A stretch of 64,000 nt of DNA from Sparassis latifolia. Taxonomy: Eukaryota; Basidiomycota; Agaricomycetes; Polyporales; Sparassidaceae. The DNA is taken from positions 3,162,001 to 3,226,000 of the forward strand of contig CM031555.1 of the NCBI GenBank assembly GCA_018466975.1, written 5' to 3'. Made by a program: the position numbers and the translations under genes. The notes under the pieces were generated by a model that was not told the origin of the DNA, did not search any database, and was given only the letters and a program-made list of their open reading frames with translations. Positions 21,229 through 32,628 of this stretch are shown piece after piece; the stretch's first letter is position 1; every line of letters starts with the position of its first letter.

Positions 21229-22216
21229 CTAGTTGCTGGGGGCCTTCGCGGCCTCCTTCTCGCCCTTGAGGATGTGCTCGATGTTCGCGCCGATCTTGCG
21301 GCGGTCCTCGAGCGACAGCGCGGGCGCGGTCGAGGAGTAGCCCACCTCTGGACAGAAAGATCGACGTGAGATGCTTTGCGGACGAGAGCAAGGTGGACAC
21401 ATGGCCGGGAGCGGCGATCGCATGAAACGGGGAGTACGCACTGAGGCTGGGATACTGCAGGGGGATCTCTGCGCTCTTAATCGGGAGCGTGGACAGATCA
21501 AGGGGGAAAGAAGGGCCGATCCACGCATTGCGGACTTCGTGGTCTCTGTTAGCGCACTCAGTGGCGAACGTGCGGGAGGGATGACATGACGCACTTGCGC
21601 TGCTCCGGCGATACACGCACACGTCATCAGCACGGAAGGTTTTGCCTATCATCATCCTGGAAGGACGTACCTGCTCGCGAGTGAGCGGGTGAACGAGGAT
21701 ACTGAGGGCTTAGTTAGCACGCGGGCTTCTGTTACATGCCAGTGTTGAGCTGATTTTTGAGATGTTACGTACCTGAGGTTACCCCGGTTCAGGGAGAGGT
21801 ATGAAAACACGGATGCAAATGACTCTGAGGGACACCATATTTCGTACGAGCCTAGACGCGGGATGGAATCAAGGATCGACGTGGCTGAGGCGATAATAAC
21901 GCACCGACAGGGTGAGGACCAATGGGGTCTGTGTTCACTCGAAACAGAGGAACAGCGATGAATGCACCGTCCCGTCTGAGACGCAGTACGGCGTCACGGA
22001 GATCAAGGGCCTCCTGATGTTCGTCTGCGTTCCGCTGGTGGAAATAGATGTCTGTTTGTCATGAACCACTGGAACAATCACTACATCTGTCATTGAAGAC
22101 TGACGAAAATGCCATTCCCTATGGTACCACGTCAGCCGAGAATACTTACAAGACAAATCACGAGCGCACTTGATTTCGGAATCGACAACTTCCTTCAAAT
22201 CAGTCGGAGGGCTCAT
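21229..22216 (-). CDS. DOPA 4,5-dioxygenase-family protein
   Basis: Small cytosolic extradiol-ring-cleavage-like enzyme of the family that includes Amanita DODA, which opens the DOPA ring on the way to betalain pigments. Exons on the minus strand: 22216-22150, 22051-21905, 21851-21773, 21701-21671, one beginning near 21558, and 21347-21229. Family marks are IYFHQRNADEHQEAL, VNTDPIGPHPVG, SILVHPLTREQ and DHEVRNAWIG, which include the conserved metal-binding histidines. The last exon ends in a Lys-rich helix and a stop. The junction between the LTREQ exon and the DHEVRNAW exon does not fit cleanly by one base, so either an extra tiny exon or an indel is present there. The substrate is unknown; betalain production is not implied. 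Confidence 0.8.
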
Positions 22217-23553
22217 GTTGTCACCGATTCTGTGAACCTGAAATGTCGAGTACTGTATGTCTATTTGGTGCAGGGATAGAGTTGGGTTCACCCTTCAGAG
22301 ACTGAGAGGACACCGGACATGGGAACAGTATGTAAATAAATAGAGGCCTTGTGATGAGATCGATTGTCGATGAATGACGAACTGGTGCCACCACAATCAA
22401 GCGCCCATAACTACTACCAGAGAGCTGAGAGCTCTCCGACTCTGAGTCGATTGTAGGCTCGTTAACCAGCCTCTAGTAGACAGGAAGAAGGAGTCGTTCC
22501 TCTCTATAGAAGTCGATTGGCACTCGCCGGATTTCGGCATGCCCTGAAAAGGTCTGATAACATGATTGTACCGTCCTGGAAACCTATCGCAAGTACAGTA
22601 AATAAAAATGGTGGAAGTCTACTCTGGCACGTCTATTCAGTCTGTAACGCGTAACGCAAGGTCAGAGCGAGCAAGTACTTCTTCCTTCATTCATGTACAT
22701 AAACGGCCCGCAGCTTGATGAGAGTATATACAAAAAAGACAAAACCACAGCACCCAGGATTCCCGCGTGGTCCCCCACCGTGGTACTAACTGGGCGGCAC
22801 TCCGGTTAACTGCGCAGATCAGACGGGATGCGGTGCTTTCGAAGTCCTATGGCCGTGGATGACACTATTGGCATCAATAACTTTATATAAGGTCAACCAG
22901 CGACCCTTAAGACTCAAAGAACCAAGGTGTGAACTCCTTGAATTCTTCCTACCTACCTTCTTGAACCTTTCCACTCAACCAGATCTAGAGTTCAACGTTC
23001 CTCCCTAATCTGTAAGTCGTAGCACCGCTGACAAGCGGTAAAGCACTCTACCTTGCGCTCGTATCCTGGGGCCCGCGGTTTCATGATATAATCGTACGCT
23101 TCACGAAGTAGTCTCACGAAGGCAGACCAATAATGACCTTGCCGAGGCCTGAGGTGGGGAGGACGGTCTACTGTACGAAGTACTAAAGTAACGATACGAG
23201 TCACCGTGGTCGCGCAATAACTTATGCATGTAGCAATTCAGGGAGTCACGTCTACCGCTTGCACTCAGCTCGCGCGCTTCAACTCGGATCGCTACTTGAA
23301 TCACTTATCGTTGTAGCTTGGAAACCTCACCACCTCGATCAAATTCAAGCTTCAAGACCCACTACCCAAGGTAGTGCTTCGCCAAGCGATCGTTCCAGAC
23401 GGTTCAAAGTCCAATCTGTGCGTGAGCGGTGTCTCATTACTTACCCACCTTTGCATCTTTCGTTTCAGTCTGGTCTTGATCCCTATCGGTGGTGTCCTCA
23501 CAGTCCACACAACTTATTTCGCTCAGGATGCTACTTTCTTCCTATCTTCAAGG
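22217..23553. other. Divergent intergenic region with a TATA box
   Basis: Lies between the dioxygenase gene (-) and the PL14-like gene (+). It contains TATATAAGG at 22884-22892 followed by a CT-rich stretch, a possible core promoter for the + strand about 670 bases before the assigned start codon, so the downstream gene may have a long leader or a leader intron. The 15-mer AGGACACCGGACATG lies at 22307-22321. No gene recognised. Confidence 0.5.
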
Positions 23554-25490
23554 ATGTCCTTGACGGCCGTTGCATTCTCGCTCACGTTTCTCGCGCATAC
23601 GCTGGCTGTGCCGCTCGATTCTGGCAACACATCCTCAGTCGAGATCGTCTGGGTAACCGACGTCGTGACCTCCTCTGTCGACGTGCTGGATATTGCCACT
23701 AGTGTTCTGATTGTCCCACCGACGCCTTCTGCTACCCCCTTCTTGCTGTCTATCGGCTCTTTCGTTCCCTCACCGCCGTCTTCGGTGTTTTCATCTGTTC
23801 AACCCGTGACCGTTACGGACACTTTTACTGATGTCGTCACTGCGATGTTCACGGAACCACCTACGACGACGACTGTGTTCCCGCCCCCGTCAACCGTGAC
23901 CGACACCGTTACGGTATCTTCTTCTACGCCTCCGTCATCCTCTCCTAGCGGTGCCCCCGCACAAATCGCCTGGGCAGCCCCCGCACAGATGACAAACCTC
24001 GCTTCGTTCAATGTGACAAACTTCGCTGACGGCAAGCAAAACATGCGCATCGTCAGCGGGCTCCCCACGAACGTGAGCACGAACGCGCTCGCAGCGGACT
24101 TTGAGGCGTCCGCGGGCAACAATTCCGGCACGCCAGCGACGTGGGACAGCAGCAACTCGAGCGCAGTGATGCAGCTCTTCTACCCCGCTGGCTCCGTCAA
24201 CCCGAGCGCGGAACCGCAGGGAGGCGCGGATTTCTACGCGGTCCCGCTGGATCTGACGGTGGCGCAGAACGTATCCCTGGAGTATAGCGTGTTCTTTCCT
24301 GTGGACTTTGACTGGGTGCGGGGCGGGAAGCTGCCTGGGCTCTATGGCGGTCATTCGGGGTGCTCCGGCGGGGATGACGCGACGACGTGCTTCAGCACCC
24401 GCTTGATGTGGCGACCGGGCGGTGCGGGCGAGCTCTATCTTGTGAGTACTTCGGCTTTTAATTGTTCCAATTCATCATCCACCCTCTCCGCAGTACGCCC
24501 CGAAAGACAAACAGACCGCAGCGCTATGCTCGACGCCGCCGCTCTCGGTTTGCGATTCTGAGTATGGTCTGTCCGTTGGTCGAGGTTCGTTCACGTTTAC
24601 GCCGGGTGCATGGACGACAGTGCGGCAGACTGTTGCGCTCAACACTCCGGGACAGCAGGACGGAGGATTCGTCCTTGAAGTGAACGGTCAAGAGGTGATC
24701 AATCGCTCCGACGTATTTTATCGAGATGTCCCTGGCGCATCAGACTCTGGGGGAGACCATTCAGATGGCGACTCGGGTGGGTCTGGAGACTCGAGCGACT
24801 CTGGCGACTCCAATGGGTCTGGAGACTCTGATTCGGGCGATGGTTCTGGTGACTCTGGCTCTGGCGATGATTCGACTGATTCCGACTCCAGTGATAATGG
24901 GTCTTACAATGACTCAGGGGGCAGAGACAGTGGTAGCAGCGGAGGTGGGCTTCTTGGACTCGGTCTGGGATTGGGACTATATGGCGACTCGCTCTTCCAT
25001 GTCAATCTTTGGCCCGGCGGCATTGTCCTCTCCGTTCCCAATGATGGGACAAATGATCCAAGTCTAGCCTTTTTTGCCTCTCCAACAGTAGTCTCAACTC
25101 CTGCGCTCATTGCTCGACAAACGGCGAACCCACAACCATCAGGAACTGTTGTACAACAGACGCAAACTAGCACCGTCACGAGCACGAGCACGAGCACAAT
25201 CCAGCCGGCGCCCTCGACGCAGACCGTCACGTCGCAGACCACGAGCATCACGACCGTGTATTCTTCCTCGTTTCCCACAGCTCTTCCTGCCACGGTCGAA
25301 CAAGCGGCTGCGCCTCGATCCATTGGCTTCACAGGGCTCTTCTTCAGGTACTTCCCACATTTGCAATGGTCCGGTCCCATTTACTCACAGCATTACTAGC
25401 ACGTTCTTCGGCGGGCACGGCGAAGACTGGGCTACCCCGAAGGACCAATACGTGTGGTTCTCAGGTTTCTCCATTGCGGTTAACAATTGA
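23554..25490 (+). CDS. Secreted PL14-like polysaccharide lyase with a large internal insert
   Basis: Predicted extracellular enzyme of the fungal polysaccharide lyase 14-like family, which cleaves uronic-acid polysaccharides. Three exons (23554-24441, 24494-25347, 25391-25490) give 613 residues, all junctions in phase. The start is chosen because it opens a signal peptide (MSLTAVAFSLTFLAHTLA). A Ser/Thr/Pro-rich stretch up to residue 135 is probably O-glycosylated. The lyase half has GGADFYAVPLDL, SLEYSVFFPVDFDWVRGGKLPGL and CFSTRLMWR. After the motif EVNGQEVINRSDVFYRD the domain is interrupted by about 190 residues: an acidic SD/GS-repeat tract, a hydrophobic Gly/Leu segment and a TST-rich stretch. 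It then resumes with FFGGHGEDWATPKDQYVWFSGF. Substrate not deducible. Confidence 0.8.
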
Positions 25491-26149
25491 GCTATGCACA
25501 CTGATGGGATGGGAAGAACTTCGGGCTTACTCTTGTAGGATCTGCCTTTCAGCTTGTTTTCGGTTTTCGGCTTGGTCTACATGATTTGTACGTTCGTCGC
25601 TGTGTTTTCGGTTACAGCGGGGATGCTCCCTATGTTATTGGATCCTGTGTTTTTTTGCAAACAACAGTCGGGATTATTCGAGCGTGCACGCTCAAGCGCT
25701 CAAGTCTGTGGCTCTGGAAGTCTCGGACAATGTAGGTACCTCCATAGAGCGTCCACGAGTCATAGGAACATTACGCTATCATTTCCTTGAGCATTTTGCA
25801 AAATACTGTGCATGTTCTTGGACATAGGCGGTAACAAAAAATTTCCACGTTACCATGAGGAAGGTTCGGGACTCTGTCCCGGAACTCCAAAGTTGTGTGA
25901 AAACCCTAGTAGGATCCACTCTGCGAGCCTATGTACTTATTGAACTCGCCGTTCCAGTGGTCTGAGCACCATTCAAGTCAAATGGTTACATGCACAATGA
26001 TCCTCAAGCTAAAAACCGTCTGCACTAGGCCAAAGCGCACAATACACAACAATCTATAGTGGTAAACCTATAAATACAATGAGGGGTAGAGGATGACGGA
26101 GTTCGGACAACGTCATCGATAAGTTTCGCCGCTTGACTCATTTGTCAGA
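25491..26149. other. Intergenic region, no gene seen
   Basis: Stretch between the lyase gene and a decayed helicase copy. Only short open frames were seen. A TATAAATA motif occurs near 26067, without an associated gene. Confidence 0.5.
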
Positions 26150-27900
26150 CGAGTTCTTGCAAACGTCAGAATACGCGGATGACGTTTCCCTCGAACAGGC
26201 CCCCGAGTTTATGATGAGAATAATTCAGGACAACTGTTTGCGTATTTGCGAAGTGACGCACCTTGCGTATCTCGGAACAAGACATTCCTCGACACCACTG
26301 CACCACGGTATACATAAGTTCCACCTTGAACGCCTGGACATATTCCTCCTCCACGATCGGAAGTTCGACTCTATGGAGATTTTTGCGATACGCCTCGCGA
26401 AGTCCCGCAGCATCTGTGGAGGAGCCGTAAACTCTTCCTCGAGTTTTGTGGTATGGTCGTTCTGATCATGTATAGCAGTCAGTCGATGGAAATGGTGCGA
26501 TTTGCAACTCACTTCACCTTCAATGTGAACACAGAGTAGGTCAAAGAGGCTAGCACAATGCTCCTGTGATAATGGATTGAAGACACCATTAAGGATAAGC
26601 TCCGTCAGGAGCAACTCATCTCCGGTGCTGATCTCGCAAGCCACGCGACTCTTCATGTGAATGATATTAGCGAAGGTAGTAAATCCAAGTCCACGCAGAA
26701 CAGGTGCCTGACTTTTGAGCTCTTCCAACTGTACCACACCATTTGTGGCTGCATCCTTTTCTTCAGATCTCGAAGCGCTTTTAACACTCCACTTTGCGAA
26801 CATGTTGGTACAAAACTCTGGAAGACGAGGATCGCTGTGCTAAATGCTTGAGAACACTTTACTATCCATCAATTCAATTTTGTAACGCCGTCTGATGTTA
26901 GGCAGTGACGCTAAGCATTCACGACTCTACGCGTACCTTTACAGGGACCCTTGAATTTGTCGTCCGTGATGTTCATGTTCTCAACTGTATCGAGGAGAGC
27001 GATGCCGTCCGAAAACGCCGCTGAACCCCGAAGACACTCTTACAACCAGTACCTCGAGCTTGCTGTGGTCGCAGATCGATATGTGCTGAGCTGACTGATA
27101 GCGACGATTGTTACCGGTACCACCAGCGGTTCACCAGTCTGTCCTGGACGACATGACCGAACATCGCTAGGCGTAGTAGATAAGGACCGGTCTTTCGGCA
27201 CGGTCGACGAAGTATCGCAACTCAGAACGACATCGACGACGTATTGCTTGTGAGCAGGTAAGTCTTTGACATTGGAGGGAGGTTGATGCTGCAAGCAAGG
27301 TAATGAGTCATCGTAGCCAACGTTTACGCGATGGATCAACCTTGTTCGTTTCTGATAATTTATAACGACACCCGACCGCAGGATCTGTGTGGTGCATTAC
27401 TTCTCAACCTGTCGGAATGATAATGCAAGCAAACATACCTCGGTCGTCATGACCATGCACGGAAGGATCTGCGGTGATGTCACCCGTCATCAATACTACG
27501 TCTCCGAATTCAGCAAATCGCGATATCTTTGGTTGCTGAGTGCTTGAAGAATATATTTCAGGAAAGGATGTATGGAGTTGACCATGACTGACCTTTATTG
27601 GACTGGTATAGACAACTCGCTGCTTGTTTTGAAGAAACTGTGCTCTAGCATACTCGTAACAACTAGCTGTCTTACCTGCAGTAGTGTGCGCAAACACCAG
27701 CACCAGCACGCTCTCGTTACGCTGAATAGCATACAACTTTGATATTTGTTGAAAGGGATCCAACGTGAAGTCGTATTCACTTACATCTGCCTCAGCGTTC
27801 TTGTCACTGGTTGACCTCGCTGACCGTCGATTCGGAGAGAGATCCGTCCAGGAATGAGAAACAAGTCGTTCGCATTTATAGACGAGTAGCACACCAGGGT
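26150..27900 (-). pseudogene. Decayed MTR4-type exosome RNA helicase copy
   Basis: Mtr4 is the DExH helicase that feeds RNA to the nuclear exosome. On the minus strand, conserved fragments occur in order but with a gap and frame damage. The N-terminal helicase start (about 27790-27450) has [15 protein letters not shown], a Walker A AHTTAGKT followed by frame loss, YTSPIK and [14 protein letters not shown] middle piece (about 27290-26935) resembles the arch/KOW part (QYVVDVVL, GEPLVVPV, DGIALLDTVENM). The C-terminal domain (about 26760-26160) has SQAPVLRGLGF, RVACEISTGDELLLTELILNGVFNPL, FARRIAKISIESN and VVQWCRG. The DEVH box and second RecA domain are missing. An intron-like GTGAGT...CAG remains near 26464-26512, so it is a DNA-level duplicate, not a retrocopy. 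A functional MTR4 presumably lies elsewhere. Confidence 0.85.
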
Positions 27901-28114
27901 CGCCGAATGCAGTATTGGTACAGTATCGCCAACAAGTTCTTCAAGGACACGCGAACGCGACGGGCGCTTAAATTGTTCACGGATCATGGGCGTCTATTCA
28001 CCCATGCAATGCAGGGGCGAACAAGCGCTCGTCACGATCGAATCTGAGTTTGAGTCTGGTCAGGCATTTTGCAGCTGCTCGCGTCTGAGCGCCCGCAACA
28101 TCACTTGGAAGAGC

Positions 28115-29832
28115 ATGACAACACCGCAGAAATTGCGGATTGCGTTCATCCACCCCGACCTGGGAATTGGTGAGGTTCACTGCACACGTCTTACACCGTC
28201 TGACCAACGACTTGTCTTCAATACGTGTCCAGGCGGTGCAGAGCGTCTCGTCGTCGATGCAGCACTCGGTCTACAAAAGCTGGGACATTCAGTAGACATA
28301 TACACGTCGCATCACGACCCGACGCATTGCTTCGACGAGACACGGGACGGTGCGAGATATGCACGACTCTGACCACGGAATACTGACGGAGACGTCGCGC
28401 AGGTACTTTGCGCGTGCATAACGTCGTCCCACCATTTCCCCGGTCGTACAAGGGCAAGTTTCATATCCTTTTCTCTCATGCACGCCAGCTGCACCTCACC
28501 GCGCACCTCCTTCGCCCGTCCGCCCCGGCATTCGACGTGTATTTCGTTGATCAGCTGTCAACGTGCGTCCCACTACTGCGTGCCTTCGCAGGCACGCGTA
28601 TTGTGTTCTACTGCCACTTCCCCGACAAGTTACTCGCGGATGGGGAATACGTGGAGGGCAAGGTGCAAAGGAATGGAGGTGCGCTGAAGAGGATATATCG
28701 CCTTCCGATGGACCTTCTGGAGGAGCTGACTACAAGTGAGTATACGTATCTGAATGAGATTGCTGTGGTATGAACATCACTGTAGGACAGGCGGACATCA
28801 TCCTCGCGAATTCGAACTTCACGTCGCGAGTCTTCAAGGCTCATTTCCGATCTATTCAGACTACACCGAAGGTGGTATACCCAGGCATCAACCTGTCTGC
28901 ATATGAGGCGACATCTGTGGACAGCCAAGATCCTGACATGGTTGCCGTTGCATCGTACGTCATTATATCCGCTCCATCATGGCGTCGCTGACGAAGAGCA
29001 GAGTAGAGAGCGCCCCACTTTACTCTCGCTGAATCGCTTCGAGAAGAAGAAGAATGCTGCGCTTGCTATAGACGCTTTCGCTATACTGCGTAAAAAGATC
29101 TCCGAGAATAGCACGCCAACATTTGAGAACACGCGTCTGGTGATCGCAGGTGAGAGCGGTTGACTGCAGTCCTCATTAATTTTCTCGCTAAAAAAACTCG
29201 AAGGCGGGTACGACCCACGGGTTGAGGACAACATGATGACCCTCGTCGGCCTTATAGATCGCGCGAAAGCCAACTCTCTAACATACAACGTCATCACGCC
29301 CTCGGACTCCCGCATCACCGTGCCCCCATTCAACTGCACGCCATTAGGCCCGGACATCCTTTTCCTCCTCAATTTCACCACCTCACAGCGTTCTGCCCTG
29401 CTTTCCGCACCGTCGACGCTCGTGCTGCTCTACACGCCCACGAACGAGCACTTCGGGATCGGCCCTGTCGAGGGCATGGTGTGCGGGCTGCCCATCCTCG
29501 CGTGCAACACGGGCGGACCGACCGAGAGCGTCGTCGACCAGCCACCCGAGGAGCGTACAGGCTGGCTGCGCCCGCCTGTGCCTGAGACGTGGGCAGAAGC
29601 CTTGGTGGAGATCGTCGTGATGGAGCGGGCAGAGCGGGAGGCACTCTCGACGCGTGCGACGCGTCGTGCAAGAGAACACTTCGGGATGGAAGCGATGGCG
29701 AAGGGGATTGAGGGTGCGCTGCAGGAGGCGGTGGCGATGGGCCCTGTGTCTTCGTCGTTTCCGCACCTCGCACTGCTCGCTCTCCTTCTCGTGTTCGTCG
29801 CGTATGTTCTACGGACCCTGGATTTCCCTTGA
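28115..29832 (+). CDS. ALG2: ALG2 alpha-1,3/1,6-mannosyltransferase
   Basis: GT4 glycosyltransferase that adds the second and third mannoses to the dolichol-linked oligosaccharide on the cytosolic face of the ER. Exons 28115-28169, 28233-28349, 28403-28735, 28786-28954, one starting near 28999, and a last one from about 29205 to 29832. Marks: [20 protein letters not shown] at the N-terminus, [31 protein letters not shown], and the GT4 donor site [14 protein letters not shown] with [10 protein letters not shown]-terminal hydrophobic anchor ([16 protein letters not shown]) ends the protein. The fourth intron's acceptor near 28998 is one base out of phase by my reading, so either a base is missing or I mis-placed the splice site. 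It diverges from the helicase pseudogene. Confidence 0.9.
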
Positions 29833-30266
29833 GCTGCTATGTCTGCTCTTTATTACTGTTTCCTTTGTGCGAGTCTGGATTCTGTGGATTGGCACTGATA
29901 CACAGGTTGAACTTTCATGTTCTCTGTGCACGCAGAAGTCAAGAAGGTACGATCTGCCAGCTGAGAGCTCGTTGTGTAAGGTTGCAACACTACAGTAATC
30001 TATAATCATTACACCTGCTTGCAAGCAATATCGGGCCGAAATATGGCGGTACAGGTATACAAAAACAGTTAGGATATAAATCCGACGAAGGGACTGGGAT
30101 AACATGGACACCAAGGAATACATTCCGAGAGGTATGCAGCACAGCACTGGATAGATTGAGAGTAGGCATGCAGGATGGAAGGGCCAGCAGGTTAAGGCAA
30201 AGGTGGAGACAACAAATTCTACTCACACGATGCACTGGAGAAAAGTCTTGAAAGGAGAAGGATCAA
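29833..30266. other. Convergent intergenic region, no gene seen
   Basis: Holds the 3' ends of ALG2 (+) and the DUF6699 gene (-). No coding, RNA or repeat signal recognised. Confidence 0.55.
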
Positions 30267-31915
30267 TCACTCGTCCTCATCCGTTACATCTTCAACCGTC
30301 GTAGCTCGGCTGCGCGACGTTGCTCGTGACGTTGCCCGCGAGGGTGCCTGTGAAGTCGTTCTCGAGGTGGCCGCTCGCGACGTAGCCCGAGAACGCCCTC
30401 TGCGTCTCAGGCGCTCGTCAGCCTCGAGCTCTCTCGCCTCCATCTCGCGTTGCTCTTCCTCGGATACAGGCCACGACTCGACGCACCTGAGCTCAAACAC
30501 AGCAGGGAGCGCCGCGCCACACAGCTCGTGCACGAGCTGCTCGTCGTGCACAATGCCTCCGAATGTCGTATTCTTCCCGAGCCAGTCACAATGGAGCAGC
30601 ATGTGCGGAAGACGCCCGCCAGGCACGCCGTCCGCGGTTGAGCGGTTGTAGTAGAACGCCTCCCCGAGCATGCGCTTCCGCGTGCCAGACACCGTCCTGT
30701 AGTATGCCTCAGAAACTTTCTCGTACATATACTGCTGGATCGTCTCGATGACCTCGCCGCAAGTGACGCCGAGGAACGGGTTCGAGGCGGTCACTTCGAT
30801 GGGCCACGGGAGCGAGCGAGAGATGAGCCGCAGGGAGGTGAGCCGCGGCCAAGTGGCAGGCGCATGGCGACCGACATGCCATGAGCGACTCGGTGGGTCT
30901 GTGGAGCGCTGGCACTGCCCGGTCGGGAACAGCATGTTCCACTTCAGATACGCGCGATCCAAGTTCTCCGGCGGTGGCTGGAGCAGGGGATTTACTTCCA
31001 CCCTGGCGTGGACCCTCTTGAGCACGAAGGGATCGAGCACCGCTCCGTCTGAAAATGGCACCATCAGCACTGTATAAATAGGTGCAGGGGATGACGGGAC
31101 GTACAGTGATCACCTTCAGCAAATTTATCGACCTTGTCATACACACTCATATCCTGTGGACGGAAGATGCGTCCCCGAGTATGAGCAGTGGGAGCAGATG
31201 TTGCTGCCGCTGGCATGTGCATTCCTTGTGGTGGAATTGCTCCCTGCGGTGGAAGTCCTCCAGCGGCTGCAGGGTATGGTGTACCCCATGCCCCAGGCAT
31301 CGCGTATGGCGTTGCATAGGGCGTTGCCATACCCGGCATCGCGTACATCGGAGGCGCAGGAGTCGGGTAGCCCGCCTGAAACTGCGGTGGGAGCTGCTGG
31401 GCGTACATATATGCAGTCTGCGGATGAATAGGTCCCCCCACCGCCGCTGCATATTGCGGAGGGGGGTATCCCTGCTGCTGCTGTTGCTGCAGGGGTGGCG
31501 GTGGCTGCTGCTGCTGCTGCTGCTGCTGCTGAGGAGGCGGAGGCTGCATCATTCCTGGGTGCATCATTCCTGGGTGCATTATTCCCGGCTGCATCATCCC
31601 TTGGTACGGCGAGAGATTTGCGGCAGGGTTGTACGGAAACCCCACCCAATCAGGCGAGAACCCGCTGGGCCCCACCGGAGCCACAGGAGTGTGCGATGAT
31701 TGCGGCAGCGCGACTGGTGGTACCAAGTACGATCCTGGCGCTGACATTGGCATCGACCCACTGTATGGGGAGCTACCAGCAAAACTCGACTGCTGCGCCC
31801 ATGCTGGAGCGGGCGAAGGTTGTGTCTGTGAGAAAGCAGGCATTGACCTTGGGGGCTCTGGCGAAGCACCACCGCTCGGAGAGGGATATGGGGGAATGAC
31901 GGGAGTGAACGACAT
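30267..31915 (-). CDS. DUF6699 protein with Pro/Gln-rich N-terminus
   Basis: Two exons (31915-31114 and 31048-30267) joined over a 65-base GT-AG intron give 527 residues in phase. The N-terminal half is disordered and Pro/Gln/Met/Ala-rich, with HPGMM repeats and two glutamine runs (CAG/CTG-type repeat near 31470-31540). The C-terminal half is the basidiomycete-enriched DUF6699 domain: DGAVLDPFVLKRVHARVEVNP, LPWPIEVTASNPFLGVTCGEV, then FYYNRSTADGVPGGRLPHML. The protein ends in a repeated SRATSRA-like basic Ser/Thr tail and an acidic end. The domain's function is unknown. A second family member lies at 38308-39161 on the same strand. Confidence 0.8.
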
Positions 31916-32628
31916 TGCCACTGAGTGGAAACTTCTTTCTAATGCGGAGCCGCCAGAGTCAGCCTGACAGCAAAGCGGGGAGAGGGGTTTCGTATAGCAC
32001 GTACCTGTTCTATACAAATGACTTGGACAGGCCCGTCGAAATGGGTAGCCCTGCTGTGCCTTTGACTCTGGCGGTTTGCACTGATTAGATCTAATCGTTG
32101 CGCGTAGCGAACAGCTGTTATCATAACCGTGCACAGCAATACCACAGCAATGAGGGTCGTACCAGGCTGTTCCACGCGAGCGCTACGCGCTCCAGGAGAA
32201 AGCAGAGGTTAGGACAAGAGTGCTATGTATCTGAGGAGGTCTATGTATCCACGTGATCAGACGAGGTTAATGGGTGCTGGTATGAACATCTCAAAAAATC
32301 AGTGCGGGCTAGCTATCAATCGCTTGCATCCCGGACTTGTTCGTATACCCCGCAGCCGAAAGTGGCCAGGATGTGCCTGGCGGGAGGATTAATTATCGAA
32401 AACGGCATTATTTAAGGTCGGAAATGTGGCACGTGACCGTGTTCCCCTTAACCTCTCGGGTCTACTCGTTTTCTCGTTTTCTCAGGCCCGGTGCCAATGA
32501 ATTTCCTCCAAGTTCTCCCATCCGATCTCTTACATTGCGACTTCGAGTTGCTTTAACCTCGTCGTAGATAACAGCGTACCTTCTGTTGGGTACGTGATCT
32601 CCTAAAATATGGTTTACCAAGATATACC
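31916..32628. other. Intergenic region, promoter of the DUF6699 gene
   Basis: No recognisable coding segment. It lies between two divergent genes, so it should carry both promoters. Confidence 0.5.

Noticed and set aside
24740..25067. Acidic Ser-repeat region as a separate gene
   Set aside because: It is in frame with the lyase exon, and the lyase motif resumes after it, so it is an internal insert.
26464..26512. Functional C-terminal MTR4-like gene starting near 26803
   Set aside because: It lacks a credible start and the helicase core, and the upstream fragments continue the MTR4 order, so it is part of a pseudogene.
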